47,488 nucleotides of DNA from an uncultured Paraglaciecola sp. (GCF_913020055.1 NZ_CAJWCF010000022.1:1-47488), one strand, 5' to 3'; shown: positions 30,813-40,870, counted from the first letter of the stretch. Notes: generated by a model not told the origin, from the letters alone. Made by a program: numbers and translations.

Positions 30813-31601
30813 CTAAAATTTAAAGCCTCTATGCAGCGCTACTATGCCGCCGGTTAAATTATGATAGGTAGTTTGTTCAAATCCTGCCGTTTCCATCATC
30901 GTTTTGAGTACTTCTTGTTCTGGGTGCATACGAATAGACTCGGCTAAATATTGGTAGCTGTCTGCGTCATTCGCCACAAGTTGGCCAATTTTAGGCAATA
31001 AATGGAATGAATACATATCGTAAGCTTTGTTTAACATATCGTTAGTGGGTTTAGAAAACTCCAAAACCAACAACCGACCAGCAGGTTTTAACACGCGGTA
31101 CATTGACGCCAACGCTTTGTCTTTATCAGTGACGTTTCTCAGACCAAACGCAATGGTAATAATATCAAAACTATTATCAGGAAAGGGTAATGCCTCGGCA
31201 TTCGCTTGCACATATTGCACATTGCCTACTATGCCTTTATCACGTAATTTATCGCGGCCCACCTTTAGCATGGCATCATTGATATCAGCCAAAACCACCT
31301 GACCCGATTCACCCACAATACGCGAAAACTTAGCGGTTAAATCACCGGTGCCACCGGCCAAATCTAATACTTTGTGTCCGGCTCGTACACCACTGCAATC
31401 TATGGTGTAACGCTTCCACAAACGATGTACACCGAAAGACATTAAGTCATTCATAATGTCGTACTTCGCAGCAACCGACTGAAACACATCTTTAACCATA
31501 TTCACTTTTTGGCTGGTATCTACCTGTTTAAATCCAAAATGTGTAGTGGACTCTGATGTTTGTGTCGATGCAGAGGTATCATTTGTGTCAGGGGTGCTCA
31601 T
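30813..31601 (-). CDS. ubiE: Ubiquinone/menaquinone C-methyltransferase UbiE
   Basis: The 262-residue SAM-dependent methyltransferase adds the C-methyl group in ubiquinone (and menaquinone) synthesis. UbiE signatures are [27 protein letters not shown] (start of family domain), the SAM motif [39 protein letters not shown] and LLVLEFSKP. The N-terminal 25 residues are Ser/Thr-rich and poorly conserved. First gene of the ubiEJB operon. It is intact. Confidence 0.5.
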   Translation of the reverse strand: MSTPDTNDTSASTQTSESTTHFGFKQVDTSQKVNMVKDVFQSVAAKYDIMNDLMSFGVHRLWKRYTIDCSGVRAGHKVLDLAGGTGDLTAKFSRIVGESGQVVLADINDAMLKVGRDKLRDKGIVGNVQYVQANAEALPFPDNSFDIITIAFGLRNVTDKDKALASMYRVLKPAGRLLVLEFSKPTNDMLNKAYDMYSFHLLPKIGQLVANDADSYQYLAESIRMHPEQEVLKTMMETAGFEQTTYHNLTGGIVALHRGFKF

Positions 31602-31772
31602 GAAAAATCCTTGATAGTCTTATGCCAATAGTTTACCGAATAAACGGCCAAGCCAACAGATAAGAATGATGGAATATGTTTCACTTATTTTTGATAGGGA
31701 GTTTGTCAGAAATTATTTGAATGAGCAGAGGTTATGGGTTGTCCTTTTTTTGTTTTATTTTTAACGACTCAT

Positions 31773-32555
31773 TCAACTACAAGGAAGGTGTTGATTATGA
31801 AAATCTAAGGCTACTTCTTTTAGTTTTCTCTGTGTTTCCTCGTTCACATCAATTTCAGCAATATAGCCAAGAGTATTGGCAGGTTTTTCCGTCAATATTT
31901 GATAAAAAATGTAAGCCGTTAATAATGCGCCATTGAGGTTGGAATGATTACCGTCTGCTGCGTGCAAAGCTATTGCAGGGTATCTGAATATAAACGCATC
32001 CCAAACAAGGCCCACTGGTGCAACACATGCTGGCTCTCTAGTGGATATCGAAACATGCAGTTCATACACTCTTTGGCCCTCTTCGGTGTTTCCTCTGCGT
32101 GGCCATTCTGGAAACATTACGGGAGATGCAGGTAGCTTTCTAATTCGTCTTATCCACTCTTCTGCTGCATCGGTCGGATACGAAAAGTTACCCGTTGACG
32201 AATATTTTTGCGCCTGCAAAAAAACATGTGTCCATTTTCGTGCTTCTAAAGTGGCTTGAGTCGTACCATCCTTAAGCCGCTCAGCTAAGAAATTCGAACC
32301 GGGCGCCAGTGCCGCATTAACGGTTTTTCCTTGTCCTGTTGCTTCGATGAGAATAGCCACTAAATCAGGTAATCCGTTAACTGAACTATGGCTATTGCCA
32401 ATAAATAACAATTCATAGTCAGCAAGCACTTGGGGCGTTGAGTCCAGTTCAGATGAGTTAACCCCGACGGCAGAACCATCAGAACCACAAGCACTTAGAT
32501 TGAGTAGCAAAACAACACACAGTCTTATCAGCAATTTTGAAAATTTAATCATCAT
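31773..32555 (-). CDS. SGNH-hydrolase-like lipoprotein
   Basis: The 260-residue protein has a lipoprotein signal ending in LNLSAC23 (lipobox LSAC), so it is membrane-anchored. Block I reads LLFIGNSHSSVNGLP, similar to SGNH/GDSL relatives that use GNS, and a late DGNHSN could supply the Asp-x-x-His pair. A third block, FLQAQKYSS, lies between. Substrate and activity (ester or carbohydrate ester hydrolysis) are unknown, and the canonical Gly-Asp-Ser motif is not present, so catalysis is uncertain. It stands alone between ubiE and a divergent GGDEF gene. Confidence 0.5.
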   Translation of the reverse strand: MMIKFSKLLIRLCVVLLLNLSACGSDGSAVGVNSSELDSTPQVLADYELLFIGNSHSSVNGLPDLVAILIEATGQGKTVNAALAPGSNFLAERLKDGTTQATLEARKWTHVFLQAQKYSSTGNFSYPTDAAEEWIRRIRKLPASPVMFPEWPRRGNTEEGQRVYELHVSISTREPACVAPVGLVWDAFIFRYPAIALHAADGNHSNLNGALLTAYIFYQILTEKPANTLGYIAEIDVNEETQRKLKEVALDFHNQHLPCS

Positions 32556-32972
32556 TTCGTTCCGAACCTTAAGGCTTACTATGCGTATCTGGGGTATTCA
32601 TCAATTAAATTATTCGATTCACTTTAATCTTATACAGATTTATCCAGAAAACCCTCCAAGAGTCTTCTTAAATACGTCCTGAAAACCTCCTGACTGATGT
32701 TTGTTTACTCTAAGTACTGATAATCGCCTATTTTCACTACACTTCTATCGTTTGCAAAAGACAAAAAATGGCTCCGATTCTTATATGCTTAGATACCAAT
32801 TGATTATTTTTAATACATGACGAACGTCTAGTTTTTCAGTATATTCATTTAAAACAGTCTGTTTTTTGAACCAAAGTGTTGAATACTTTTGTTATTCACA
32901 TGCAGTTGGTCTTGTTGTGGGCAGACAAAGAATAAGAATAGTATTTTGATACAACAGATACAGGGAGTAGAG
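32556..32972. other. Divergent intergenic region before the TPR-GGDEF gene
   Basis: 417 bp with no recognised gene. It separates the SGNH-like lipoprotein gene (minus) and the TPR-GGDEF gene (plus), so it should hold both promoters, but I could not assign convincing -35/-10 pairs. A short palindrome GACGAACGTC near 32819 is the only symmetric element noticed, and it may be chance. Confidence 0.5.
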
Positions 32973-34949
32973 ATGAACTGGGGTAAATTGTTTCTTACGT
33001 GTTTGGGGTTAACACTCTTTAGTTATCAAACCTATGCTCAGATGATCTCAAAACAAGGCTTGCTGCAGTATCAGTCTGACTTTGTTCAAGCCCAAAAAAA
33101 AATCGATTCTCGTCTCGCCGATACTGCCAATAATACGCCTGTATCAATCGAGCTGAGTTTGCAAAAAGCCCAGTTGTACATGGCCTTTCAACGTGCCGAT
33201 TTACTACAGCCCTTATTAAGTGATATTCAACAGCAAATAATGACGCAAGATGATGTTGTTATTCAAAGCCAATGGCATTTTTTAAGTGGTGTTCAATTAT
33301 ATTTGGTAGGTAAATACGCTCAAGCAAGTGAAAGTTTTAAGTCCTCGTCGCTGTTACTCGAGGAGGTAAATAGCCAGCAGGAATATGCCTACCTAGAAAA
33401 TTTCATATTGATGTATCAGGCCGTTAATCGAATATATTTGCAACAGTATGAAGTTGCACTTGATGAACTTACCGCTGTATTCAAGCGAGCAGAAAAGAAC
33501 AATTGGCCGATTATTCAGGCACGTAGTTTAGTTTTTATCGGTGATGTTAGTTATGCCTTAAAAAACTACGAGCAGGCTTTGGAGTATTATCAAAACGCTT
33601 ACAATATCTACCCTGAAGATGCGTTGATTTATCGTGCTGAAACACGCATGTATGAAGCTCAGATGGTTAATGTTGTGGGTGACAGAAGTGTAGCGTTTGA
33701 GCAGTTAGAGCTGGCAATACAGGTATTCAATAATAATTCTGATGATACCCGGCTAGCTAATGCTTATGTGTTGAAATCCTATTTTTACAGCAAAGTACCA
33801 GACGATGCCAAGGCACTGGAATGGATTGCAAAATCTGTCAAAAAACGTGAAGAATTAGGCAATCCGATTGAAATTGCTAATGCATATGTTCATTACAGTG
33901 CGCAATTGGCTGTCGATGATCAAATGCCACAAGCCTTGGAATACGCCAAAAAGGCAGCGGATTTGGCTGAACAACATGAGGATATTTCTGGACAGTGGGA
34001 TTCTTACGGTAATTATGCCAAATTGTTAAATCAAGCCGGAGATTACCAGCAGGCCTTTCATTATATGCAGTTGAGTGAGAGGGCATTGTTGAAAAAAGCC
34101 CGTTTGGATATTACTTCTCAAACCGCCACATTAAACGCCCAGTTCAATTTGAGTCGCGAGCAATTAAAGAGTGAACTTTTAGACAAACAAGCGCATCTTT
34201 TTGAAGAGCGCAATACCTTGTTAAATCAACAGTTGTCGATGAAGCAAAGAGAGCAACAACAACAAAACTGGATGCTGATTATCTTGTCCTTGGCATTGGT
34301 GTTTTTCTTAGGTTTGTGTGCGGTAATCTATCGTCTATACATTAAAAATAAATTATTGGCCAGACGAGACACATTAACCTCATTACATAATCGCCGCAGT
34401 ATTTTGACCCTTGGAGAGCAAGCATTAGTGTCCAGTGATCGATATCAACATGCACTGAGTGTGCTGATGTTGGATATCGACAACTTTAAGGCTGTTAACG
34501 ATCATTTTGGTCATGAAGCGGGAGATCGAGTCATTCAATATGTGGCTGATATTTGTGTGGCCACCGTGCGAAAACCTGATTATGTGGGGCGTGTTGGTGG
34601 TGAAGAGTTTTTACTGGTTTTACCGCATACCGATGAAGACGCTGCATTGTTGTTAGCTGAGCGTTTATGTAAAGAGATAGTCCAGTCGGAAAAACAAAGT
34701 CTTGGGCAAGTAGAGCAAGTGACTGTCAGTATTGGTATTGCCACTAAAAACATCAAAAGCAAACGCCCCTTTAACCGTTCGCCAAATAAAGACCTTAGCC
34801 AACTCATTCGTGAATCGGATGTGGCCTTGTTTGCCGCTAAAGAGCTAGGGCGTGATCAAGTGCAGGTTTACCACTGTGATTTAAAACTAAAAGGCGATGC
34901 GGCTAATCTTGAATCAACCACTCCGGATATGCTACGCACAGTATCTTAG
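32973..34949 (+). CDS. Diguanylate cyclase with periplasmic TPR sensor domain
   Basis: I take ATG at 32973 (658 residues), as AGGGAG lies just before it and a signal peptide (MNWGKLFLTCLGLTLFSYQTYA) then starts the protein; the upstream extension from 32889 has no such features. About 330 residues of TPR-like repeats follow (for example FIGDVSYALKNYEQALEYYQNAYNI and ALEYAKKAADLAEQH), then a coiled coil, one membrane helix (WMLIILSLALVFFLGLCAVIY) and a GGDEF domain with GGEEF and an I-site RKPD five residues before it. It should make cyclic di-GMP in response to a periplasmic peptide or protein ligand. It is intact. Confidence 0.5.
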   Translation: MNWGKLFLTCLGLTLFSYQTYAQMISKQGLLQYQSDFVQAQKKIDSRLADTANNTPVSIELSLQKAQLYMAFQRADLLQPLLSDIQQQIMTQDDVVIQSQWHFLSGVQLYLVGKYAQASESFKSSSLLLEEVNSQQEYAYLENFILMYQAVNRIYLQQYEVALDELTAVFKRAEKNNWPIIQARSLVFIGDVSYALKNYEQALEYYQNAYNIYPEDALIYRAETRMYEAQMVNVVGDRSVAFEQLELAIQVFNNNSDDTRLANAYVLKSYFYSKVPDDAKALEWIAKSVKKREELGNPIEIANAYVHYSAQLAVDDQMPQALEYAKKAADLAEQHEDISGQWDSYGNYAKLLNQAGDYQQAFHYMQLSERALLKKARLDITSQTATLNAQFNLSREQLKSELLDKQAHLFEERNTLLNQQLSMKQREQQQQNWMLIILSLALVFFLGLCAVIYRLYIKNKLLARRDTLTSLHNRRSILTLGEQALVSSDRYQHALSVLMLDIDNFKAVNDHFGHEAGDRVIQYVADICVATVRKPDYVGRVGGEEFLLVLPHTDEDAALLLAERLCKEIVQSEKQSLGQVEQVTVSIGIATKNIKSKRPFNRSPNKDLSQLIRESDVALFAAKELGRDQVQVYHCDLKLKGDAANLESTTPDMLRTVS

Positions 34950-35022
34950 CCCGTCAGACCAAATGTTTGGTTGAGACTGTTGAGGGTGTATACAACTTTT
35001 ATTTTAAAATGGCTAAGAGCGA

Positions 35023-35038
35023 CGGGGATCCTTCCCCG
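35023..35038. repeat. Short hairpin between convergent genes
   Basis: CGGGGA-TCCT-TCCCCG forms a perfect 6-bp stem with a 4-base loop between the TPR-GGDEF gene end and the small peptide gene end. No T run follows on either strand, so termination is possible but not shown. Confidence 0.5.
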
Positions 35039-35054
35039 ATCGACTTAGATAAGA

Positions 35055-35183
35055 TCAATTAGCTGGAACGATTTGTTCTGTTGTTTGAGGTGGCTTTTTC
35101 ATTCCAGGGATCGCTGAAGCCGGTGACGATGCTAAAGAAAAAGAAACAACAAGAGTTAAGATCACAAATTTAATTTTTTTCAT
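35055..35183 (-). CDS. Small exported peptide (42 residues), unknown function
   Basis: An ATG at 35181-35183 opens a 43-codon frame to TGA at 35055-35057. The product starts with a clear signal peptide, MKKIKFVILTLVVSFSLASS followed by PASA, leaving a mature peptide of about 18 residues (IPGMKKPPQTTEQIVPAN). GGAG sits 8 bases before the ATG, and a good sigma-70 promoter (35207-35235) with an adjacent palindrome lies upstream, so the gene is well supported despite its size. No known family is recognised. The mature part is Pro/Lys/Gln-rich and lacks cysteine. Secreted or periplasmic peptide is the only safe inference. Confidence 0.5.
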   Translation of the reverse strand: MKKIKFVILTLVVSFSLASSPASAIPGMKKPPQTTEQIVPAN

Positions 35184-35206
35184 AATAAACGCTCCGAAAT
35201 AATTCG

Positions 35207-35250
35207 ATTATGATGAGGACTTAGTTCCGCATCAAATGGCATTATGCCAT
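35207..35250 (-). promoter_or_regulatory. Promoter and palindrome of the small exported peptide
   Basis: On the minus strand, TTGATG (35230-35235) and CATAAT (35207-35212) are 17 bp apart. Directly abutting the -35 box is the palindrome ATGGCATAATGCCAT (35236-35250; 7-bp arms, 1-bp centre). Its position fits an activator or repressor site; the regulator is unknown. Confidence 0.5.
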
Positions 35251-35286
35251 ACGTTTATGACCTGAAAAGTTTAGTTGAAATGTTAA

Positions 35287-36015
35287 CTACGCAGGAAGGT
35301 GTTTCTTAGATTGGTTGTAAAAATAGTGCATGTAAATGGTCGTTAGCGTAATTCCAGATAATAAATTAGCGACTAATGTGAAGTTATAATAGACCATTGT
35401 AATATCTTTTAAGCCTGCTAAGTGTCTTAGAAAGTATTCCAGCAGCATTATGGCAATTAAACTGTAACCAGCTAATAGTATACTTCTTAGTTGCCAATCT
35501 AATGCAATTTTGCCTGATTGATGCCCAAAGTATTGAGACATTAAAAAAACTCTTTTAAACAATAACTCCCTCGCAATGTTTGTAAGAGTCAAAAGTCCAA
35601 TAGAATAGTAAATATGAGGTTTGTTGGCATAAGAAGTATTCCACCAAAAAAACTCAGCTCCTATGCTCAAAAGAATAATGACGAGGGTGACTTTTGTGGA
35701 AGCTTGTTTAAAGCGGTAAATGGAAATTGCCATACAGACTGCGTAAACTAAAACCATAAATGTTGTACTTTCTGGTAGCGTATACAGTAAATGTGTAATG
35801 CACCAAAGGCCAAGTAATATTAATAATGCGCCTAATGTATCTTTGTCTGACCAACAAAAAATACAACTTAACGAAAGAGCTGCAATGTAAATCAGATTAA
35901 AGTGTTCTGGATTATCACCAAACAAATAAAGTAAAACGGCAAACAATGGGGTTGTGAGGTAGAAAAGTGTTCGGTGAAAATAATATTGGGTATTAAAGGG
36001 CAGATTGCCAAACAC
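35287..36015 (-). CDS. Polytopic membrane protein of unknown function
   Basis: The 242-residue protein has about seven hydrophobic helices (for example FYLTTPLFAVLLYLFG, LGALLILLGLWCITHLL, VTLVIILLSIGAEFFW, LLAGYSLIAIMLLEYFL), with short loops and a basic C-terminus (YNQSKKHLPA). No known family signature is recognised. It starts 15 bp after the XRE regulator gene, so the two form an operon and may be functionally linked. It looks intact. Confidence 0.5.
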   Translation of the reverse strand: MFGNLPFNTQYYFHRTLFYLTTPLFAVLLYLFGDNPEHFNLIYIAALSLSCIFCWSDKDTLGALLILLGLWCITHLLYTLPESTTFMVLVYAVCMAISIYRFKQASTKVTLVIILLSIGAEFFWWNTSYANKPHIYYSIGLLTLTNIARELLFKRVFLMSQYFGHQSGKIALDWQLRSILLAGYSLIAIMLLEYFLRHLAGLKDITMVYYNFTLVANLLSGITLTTIYMHYFYNQSKKHLPA

Positions 36016-36030
36016 TTTAAAGATAGTGGT

Positions 36031-36345
36031 TTAATCCTGTTTTTCGGATTCAGTGATGTCTTTGGCCATGTTGACTAGATGTTGATCTGAGAAACCAAAA
36101 TACTTCATTACGTGCCCGAAGAATTTGTTGCGTGTTGCAGATGATGCGCGTTGTGCACAAATCATATGCCATTTAGATATCACCTCAGCACCAATTGCTT
36201 CAATGGTTTCGCGCTTGTCGTTTTCTATTGCAGAAACTGTTTCGCGGCTGATACCTATACGTGCAGCTAAATCGTGTTGAGTTAATTCAGCTTCTTTTCT
36301 AAGCTCGCGAAGTAAAAGACCACTAATTTTTGTTCTTCTGCTCAT
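36031..36345 (-). CDS. XRE-family helix-turn-helix regulator
   Basis: The 104-residue protein contains one HTH_XRE domain (LLLRELRKEAELTQHDLAARIGISRETVSAIENDKRE, residues about 10-46; TQHDLAARIGISRETVS is the helix-turn-helix). The C-terminal half is helical without a clear motif. It is the first gene of a pair with the seven-helix membrane protein. Regulated genes are unknown; control of its own operon is the default expectation. Confidence 0.5.
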   Translation of the reverse strand: MSRRTKISGLLLRELRKEAELTQHDLAARIGISRETVSAIENDKRETIEAIGAEVISKWHMICAQRASSATRNKFFGHVMKYFGFSDQHLVNMAKDITESEKQD

Positions 36346-36437
36346 CAGTTGGTTACTTCGTTAGTCTTGAATAGTTAAATGCTAATTCATTGTTGGTGGT
36401 TTTGTCTACTAGTTTTGCCTTAAATATTTACCCCTAG

Positions 36438-37127
36438 TTATTGATAATTATCGCCCACGCTTTTGGAGATGATCATACTTAACTCTTGTAATGAACGACC
36501 GCTTTGCTGTTGCAGTTCATTAAAGCTTTGTTGAATGGCTGTAAGACTACGTTTTGACTGAGCTGAGCCAGAAATAATATTGCGCTGAGTGAAATACCCA
36601 ACCACATCATTACTCAGTATAAAGGTGTCTTTGCCCATTACTCGCAAACCATAGGCGCCGGTATTACCGCCCAGTCTAGCGCCATTTTTTTTCAAATAGG
36701 CCCAAAGGCCGATTATGTCATCTGTAGGCCAGTCTGCTACAAATTTAGCAAAACTACCGTGTTCACGGGCCACGTTATCAATCATGATGGCGTTTTCACG
36801 GATGGTTTTTACTTTATTATAATTGCGAATAATACTCGGGTCGGTAGCTTTTTGTTCGAGCATTTCATCAGGGATGAGCAAGACTTTTTCGATATTAAAA
36901 TCGAAAAAGACTCTTTCAAAATCAGGCCATTTATTATGTACTACGCGCCAGACAAAACCTGATTGAAAAACCTTTTTACTAAACTCGGCTAAAAATCTGT
37001 CATCGCCAATGGAACCAAGTACATCGTTCGACAAAGGTTTGTCTAACATGGTGGCCAAGGCTTGTGGGCCGCCTTTGCGCTCACAAGCTCTTTGATAAAT
37101 TTTCTGAAACGTTTCTAAGTCGCTCAT
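36438..37127 (-). CDS. 3-methyladenine DNA glycosylase I family protein (Tag-like)
   Basis: The 229-residue protein matches the helical Tag fold: FLAEFSKKVFQSGFVWRVVHNKWPDFERVFFDFNIEKV parallels the region of E. coli Tag with ICLEGQQAGLSW and FDPVKV, and IRNYNKVKTIRENA parallels its RHRGKIQAIIGNA. Tag removes 3-methyladenine from DNA. The zinc-binding Cys/His residues of E. coli Tag are not evident, so this is a divergent branch and the activity is uncertain. It lies 9 bp after prlC, an operon-like arrangement. A gene symbol is withheld for that reason. Confidence 0.5.
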   Translation of the reverse strand: MSDLETFQKIYQRACERKGGPQALATMLDKPLSNDVLGSIGDDRFLAEFSKKVFQSGFVWRVVHNKWPDFERVFFDFNIEKVLLIPDEMLEQKATDPSIIRNYNKVKTIRENAIMIDNVAREHGSFAKFVADWPTDDIIGLWAYLKKNGARLGGNTGAYGLRVMGKDTFILSNDVVGYFTQRNIISGSAQSKRSLTAIQQSFNELQQQSGRSLQELSMIISKSVGDNYQ

Positions 37128-37136
37128 ACTGACAAA

Positions 37137-39173
37137 TTAAGCCGCAATGCCAGAATGACGAAGTAAGGCGTCAACTTCTGGTTCACGACCTCTAAAGGCG
37201 ACAAACATTTCCATGGGTTCTTTGCTGCCACCCATTTCTAAGATGTTAGTCAAAAAATCATGACCGGTTTGTTGATTAAAAATGCCTTCTTCTTCAAAAC
37301 GGCTAAATGCATCAGAAGACAGCACTTCTGCCCATTTGTAGCTGTAATAACCTGCTGCATAACCCCCAGCAAAAATATGTCCGAAGCTATTTTGAAAACG
37401 GTTAAAGCTAGGTGGAATAAGCACAGCAACTTCTTCGCGTACTTTGTCTAACCACTGTTGCACGTTAGTTTGGCCAGCCACAAAATTTTCGTGCAAACTA
37501 AAATCAAACAAGCTGAATTCTAATTGCCTAAGCATTTGCATGGCTGATTGAAAGTTACGTGCGGCTAACATGTTATCTAATAAAGTTTGTGGTAATGCTT
37601 CGCCCGTTTCAAAGTGTCCTGAAATAAAGCTTAATGCTTCTGGTTGCCAGCACCAATTCTCTAAGAATTGACTAGGTAACTCCACTGCATCCCATGCCAC
37701 ACCGTTGATACCTGATACACCGCCTACGTTTATTTTGGTTAACATATGATGTAACCCATGGCCAAACTCATGGAACAAAGTGACCACTTCATCGTGGGTA
37801 AATAACGCGGGTTTATCACCTACTGGGCCATTAAAGTTACAGGTCAAATACGCTACTGGGAATTGCTGGCTACCATCCACTTTTTGTCTGCGTACTTGGC
37901 ATTCGTCCATCCAAGCACCGCCGCGTTTTTTCTCGCGGGCATATAAATCTAAGTAAAAACTACCTCGAAGTTCACCTGTTTGATCATGAATATCGTAAAA
38001 ACGCACATCTTTGTGCCATGTATCGATATCGTCACGGGCGCTGATTGTTAAGTTGTATAAACGCGATACCACCTCAAACAAACCTTTTACTACCTTGTTT
38101 TCAGGAAAATAAGGGCGTAATTGTTCATCAGAAATTTTATAGGTTTGTTCCTTGAGCTTTTCGCTGTAATAAGAAAAATCCCAAGCTTGTAATTTATCTG
38201 CTTGATAATGTTCTTTGGCAAAGGCTGTCAGTGTATCAATATCCTGTTGCGCTTGAGGTTTAGATCGTTTAGCTAAATCTTGCAAGAAACCATTCACTTG
38301 TTCACTGGAGTTTGCCATTTTGCTGGCCAACGAATACTCTGCAAAATGCTTAAAACCCAATAGTTTCGCCAGTTCTTGGCGTAAACCTAAGGTTTCTTCA
38401 ATGATTTCAGTGTTGTCCCATTTACCGGCATTGGGTCCTTGATCAGAAGCCCTTGAGGTATAAGCACGGTACATTTCTTCACGTAATTGACTATTGTCGG
38501 CGTGGGTCATAATGGGCAGGTAGCTAGGGATGTCCAAAGTAAACAACCAGCCTTCTAACTCTTTACTTTCAGCAAGTTGTTTGGCCGCACCTAAGGCCGA
38601 CTCTGGTAAACCAGACAGCTCGGCTTGGTCGGTAATATGTTTTTGCCAGCCAAAAGTGCCATCCATCACATTATTACTAAAGGTTGAACCTAAGTCTGAT
38701 AAGCGGCTTTTAACCTCGGCATAACGGGCTTTTTTCTCGTCGTCTAAGGCTACGCCTGATAATTTGAAATCGCGTATCGCTTGAGTAATCACTTTTTGTT
38801 GGGCTCCTGATAGCGAACTGAATTCATCACTTTTTTCAAGTTGGCAATAAGCGTTGTACAAATCAGCGTTTTGGCCTACCCACGTGCCGTATTCAGACAG
38901 TGCAGGTAAACATGCATCATGTGCTTCGCGTAATTCATCATTGCTAACGACTGAGTTCATGTGTGAAACCGGTGACCATTTGCGGCTTAATTGATCGTCA
39001 ATTTCTTCAATCGGTGCCACTAGGCCATCCCAACTGAAAATGCCTTGGCTTAACACTTCGGTGATTTTAGTTTTGCAGGCACCAATAGCTTGTTCGATAG
39101 CAGGTTGAATATGCGCAGGTTTAATAGCCGAAAATTGCGGTAGGCTAGATAAATCATTTAATGGATTGGTCAT
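37137..39173 (-). CDS. prlC: Oligopeptidase A
   Basis: The 678-residue M3 zinc metallopeptidase degrades short cytoplasmic peptides, including cleaved signal peptides. The zinc motif HEFGH sits in VTLFHEFGHGLHHMLT and the third ligand Glu in ENWCWQPEALSF; WDAVELPSQFLENW is also diagnostic. Length is as in E. coli. It is first in an apparent two-gene unit with the Tag-like gene, divergent from gor. It is intact. Confidence 0.5.
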   Translation of the reverse strand: MTNPLNDLSSLPQFSAIKPAHIQPAIEQAIGACKTKITEVLSQGIFSWDGLVAPIEEIDDQLSRKWSPVSHMNSVVSNDELREAHDACLPALSEYGTWVGQNADLYNAYCQLEKSDEFSSLSGAQQKVITQAIRDFKLSGVALDDEKKARYAEVKSRLSDLGSTFSNNVMDGTFGWQKHITDQAELSGLPESALGAAKQLAESKELEGWLFTLDIPSYLPIMTHADNSQLREEMYRAYTSRASDQGPNAGKWDNTEIIEETLGLRQELAKLLGFKHFAEYSLASKMANSSEQVNGFLQDLAKRSKPQAQQDIDTLTAFAKEHYQADKLQAWDFSYYSEKLKEQTYKISDEQLRPYFPENKVVKGLFEVVSRLYNLTISARDDIDTWHKDVRFYDIHDQTGELRGSFYLDLYAREKKRGGAWMDECQVRRQKVDGSQQFPVAYLTCNFNGPVGDKPALFTHDEVVTLFHEFGHGLHHMLTKINVGGVSGINGVAWDAVELPSQFLENWCWQPEALSFISGHFETGEALPQTLLDNMLAARNFQSAMQMLRQLEFSLFDFSLHENFVAGQTNVQQWLDKVREEVAVLIPPSFNRFQNSFGHIFAGGYAAGYYSYKWAEVLSSDAFSRFEEEGIFNQQTGHDFLTNILEMGGSKEPMEMFVAFRGREPEVDALLRHSGIAA

Positions 39174-39387
39174 AAAGGTATTCTTCTCTGCTAAGTTATT
39201 TTAGAAATTGGGTTGGATTAACTAAATCTCAATAGCTGACTGGCCGTTCCAACAGATAATTTTGTCAGTGACGCAATTTAACTGCACTAAGTCAGTTCTT
39301 TTTACCTGCTAATGGCGTACAAAAGATCATAATTATTTAAGTATCGGTTAGCTAGATTGCATCGATTGGAAAATTGCGGTGTTATTT

Positions 39388-39418
39388 TTGTAAGATAGGC
39401 ATTATCTTGAATTATAAA
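39388..39418 (+). promoter_or_regulatory. Candidate gor promoter with a palindrome in its spacer
   Basis: TTGTAA (39388-39393) and TTATAA (39412-39417) are 18 bp apart, upstream of the gor ATG. Between them is a perfect palindrome AAGATA-GGCAT-TATCTT (39392-39408), a position typical of repressor sites. The sequence does not match the full OxyR consensus. The regulatory call is inferred. Confidence 0.5.
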
Positions 39419-39438
39419 ATTTATAACTAGGCAGACAC

Positions 39439-40788
39439 ATGGCAGATTTTGATTATATATGTATTGGTGGTGGTAGTGGCGGTATTGCATCGGCAAATCG
39501 CGCGGCCAAACACGGTAAAAAAGTAGCATTGGTTGAAGCTAATGCCATTGGTGGAACCTGCGTCAATGTGGGCTGTGTGCCGAAAAAAGTCATGTGGTTT
39601 GGCGCGCACGTGGCTGAAGCGATTAACTTGTATGCACCTGACTATGGTTTTGATGTCACAGTGAATAACTTCAATTGGCAAACACTAGTGGATAGCCGTG
39701 AAGCTTATATAAAACGTATACATGGTAGTTATGGTAGTGGTTTTGAAAAAAATGGTGTGACGCTAATCAATGGTTTTGCCACCTTTGTGGATAAAAACAC
39801 CATCGAAGTCAACGGCAAGCAGTACACCGCCGAGCATATTTTGATTGCTACAGGTGGTCGTCCTACCTTACCTAAAATTCCTGGTGCAGAACTTGGTATT
39901 GATTCAAATGGTTTTTTTGAGCTGACCGAACAACCTAAACGTGCTGTGGTAGTAGGAGCGGGTTATATCGCGGTAGAGCTTGCTGGTGTGATGCACGCAT
40001 TAGGCACAAAAACCGACTTGGTTGTACGTAAACATGCACCATTACGTACCTTCGACACTATGTTATCGGAAACATTGGTTGAGCTAATGGCGCAAGACGG
40101 GCCAACATTACATACCCATGCAACACCAACCCAAGTGAATAAAAATGCTGATGGCTCTTTAAGCATAGAATTCGAAAATGGTGAATCAATTGAAACAGAT
40201 TGTGTGGTATGGGCCATAGGTCGTGAACCAGCCAATGATAAAATTGGTTTGGAGAATACGGGCGTAGAGTTAAACGAACGTGGTTACATTAAAGTCGATA
40301 AATTCCAAAATACTAACGTTGACGGCATATATGCTGTAGGCGATAACATCGGCTATGTTGAACTCACTCCTGTTGCAGTGAAATCTGGTCGTTTGTTATC
40401 TGAACGTTTGTTTAATGGTCAGACTAATGCCCATATGGATTACACGCTAATTCCGACAGTTGTGTTTAGTCATCCGCCTATTGGTACTATTGGTTTGAGT
40501 GAAGCCGAGGCTATCAAGGAATACGGCGAAGACAATATCACTGTTTACAATTCAGGGTTTGCAGCCATGTACACGGCCGTGACTAAACATCGCCAAATGA
40601 CTCGTATGAAGTTGATTTGTGCAGGCGAAGATCAAAAAGTAGTAGGTTTACATGGTATAGGTGCAGGCATGGACGAAATACTCCAAGGCTTTGGTGTAGC
40701 CATGAAAATGGGCGCGACTAAAGCTGATTTTGATGCTTGTGTGGCGATACATCCAACTTCTGGTGAGGAATTTGTCACCCTGACTTAG
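39439..40788 (+). CDS. gor: Glutathione-disulfide reductase
   Basis: The 449-residue FAD/NADPH oxidoreductase reduces oxidised glutathione. Redox disulfide motif is [16 protein letters not shown] (Cys near 42 and 47), with the FAD motif [14 protein letters not shown] at the N-terminus, the NADPH motif [17 protein letters not shown] and the C-terminal [11 protein letters not shown] carrying the active-site His-Glu pair. The FAD-second motif [17 protein letters not shown] is present. It is monocistronic, closed by a strong terminator. It is intact. Confidence 0.5.
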   Translation: MADFDYICIGGGSGGIASANRAAKHGKKVALVEANAIGGTCVNVGCVPKKVMWFGAHVAEAINLYAPDYGFDVTVNNFNWQTLVDSREAYIKRIHGSYGSGFEKNGVTLINGFATFVDKNTIEVNGKQYTAEHILIATGGRPTLPKIPGAELGIDSNGFFELTEQPKRAVVVGAGYIAVELAGVMHALGTKTDLVVRKHAPLRTFDTMLSETLVELMAQDGPTLHTHATPTQVNKNADGSLSIEFENGESIETDCVVWAIGREPANDKIGLENTGVELNERGYIKVDKFQNTNVDGIYAVGDNIGYVELTPVAVKSGRLLSERLFNGQTNAHMDYTLIPTVVFSHPPIGTIGLSEAEAIKEYGEDNITVYNSGFAAMYTAVTKHRQMTRMKLICAGEDQKVVGLHGIGAGMDEILQGFGVAMKMGATKADFDACVAIHPTSGEEFVTLT

Positions 40789-40824
40789 CGGTCAGACTCC
40801 GAGCCTTAAACATTGAAAAAAATC

Positions 40825-40859
40825 ACCTGAAAATACCGCTAGCAGTATTTTCAGGTTTT
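40825..40859 (+). terminator. Bidirectional intrinsic terminator between gor and the MFS gene
   Basis: A perfect 12-bp stem (ACCTGAAAATAC at 40825-40836 and GTATTTTCAGGT at 40845-40856) with an 8-base loop, followed by TTTT on the plus strand and by a T run within three bases on the minus strand. It serves the convergent gor and MFS genes. Confidence 0.5.
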
Positions 40860-40870
40860 CTCAGTTCAGC

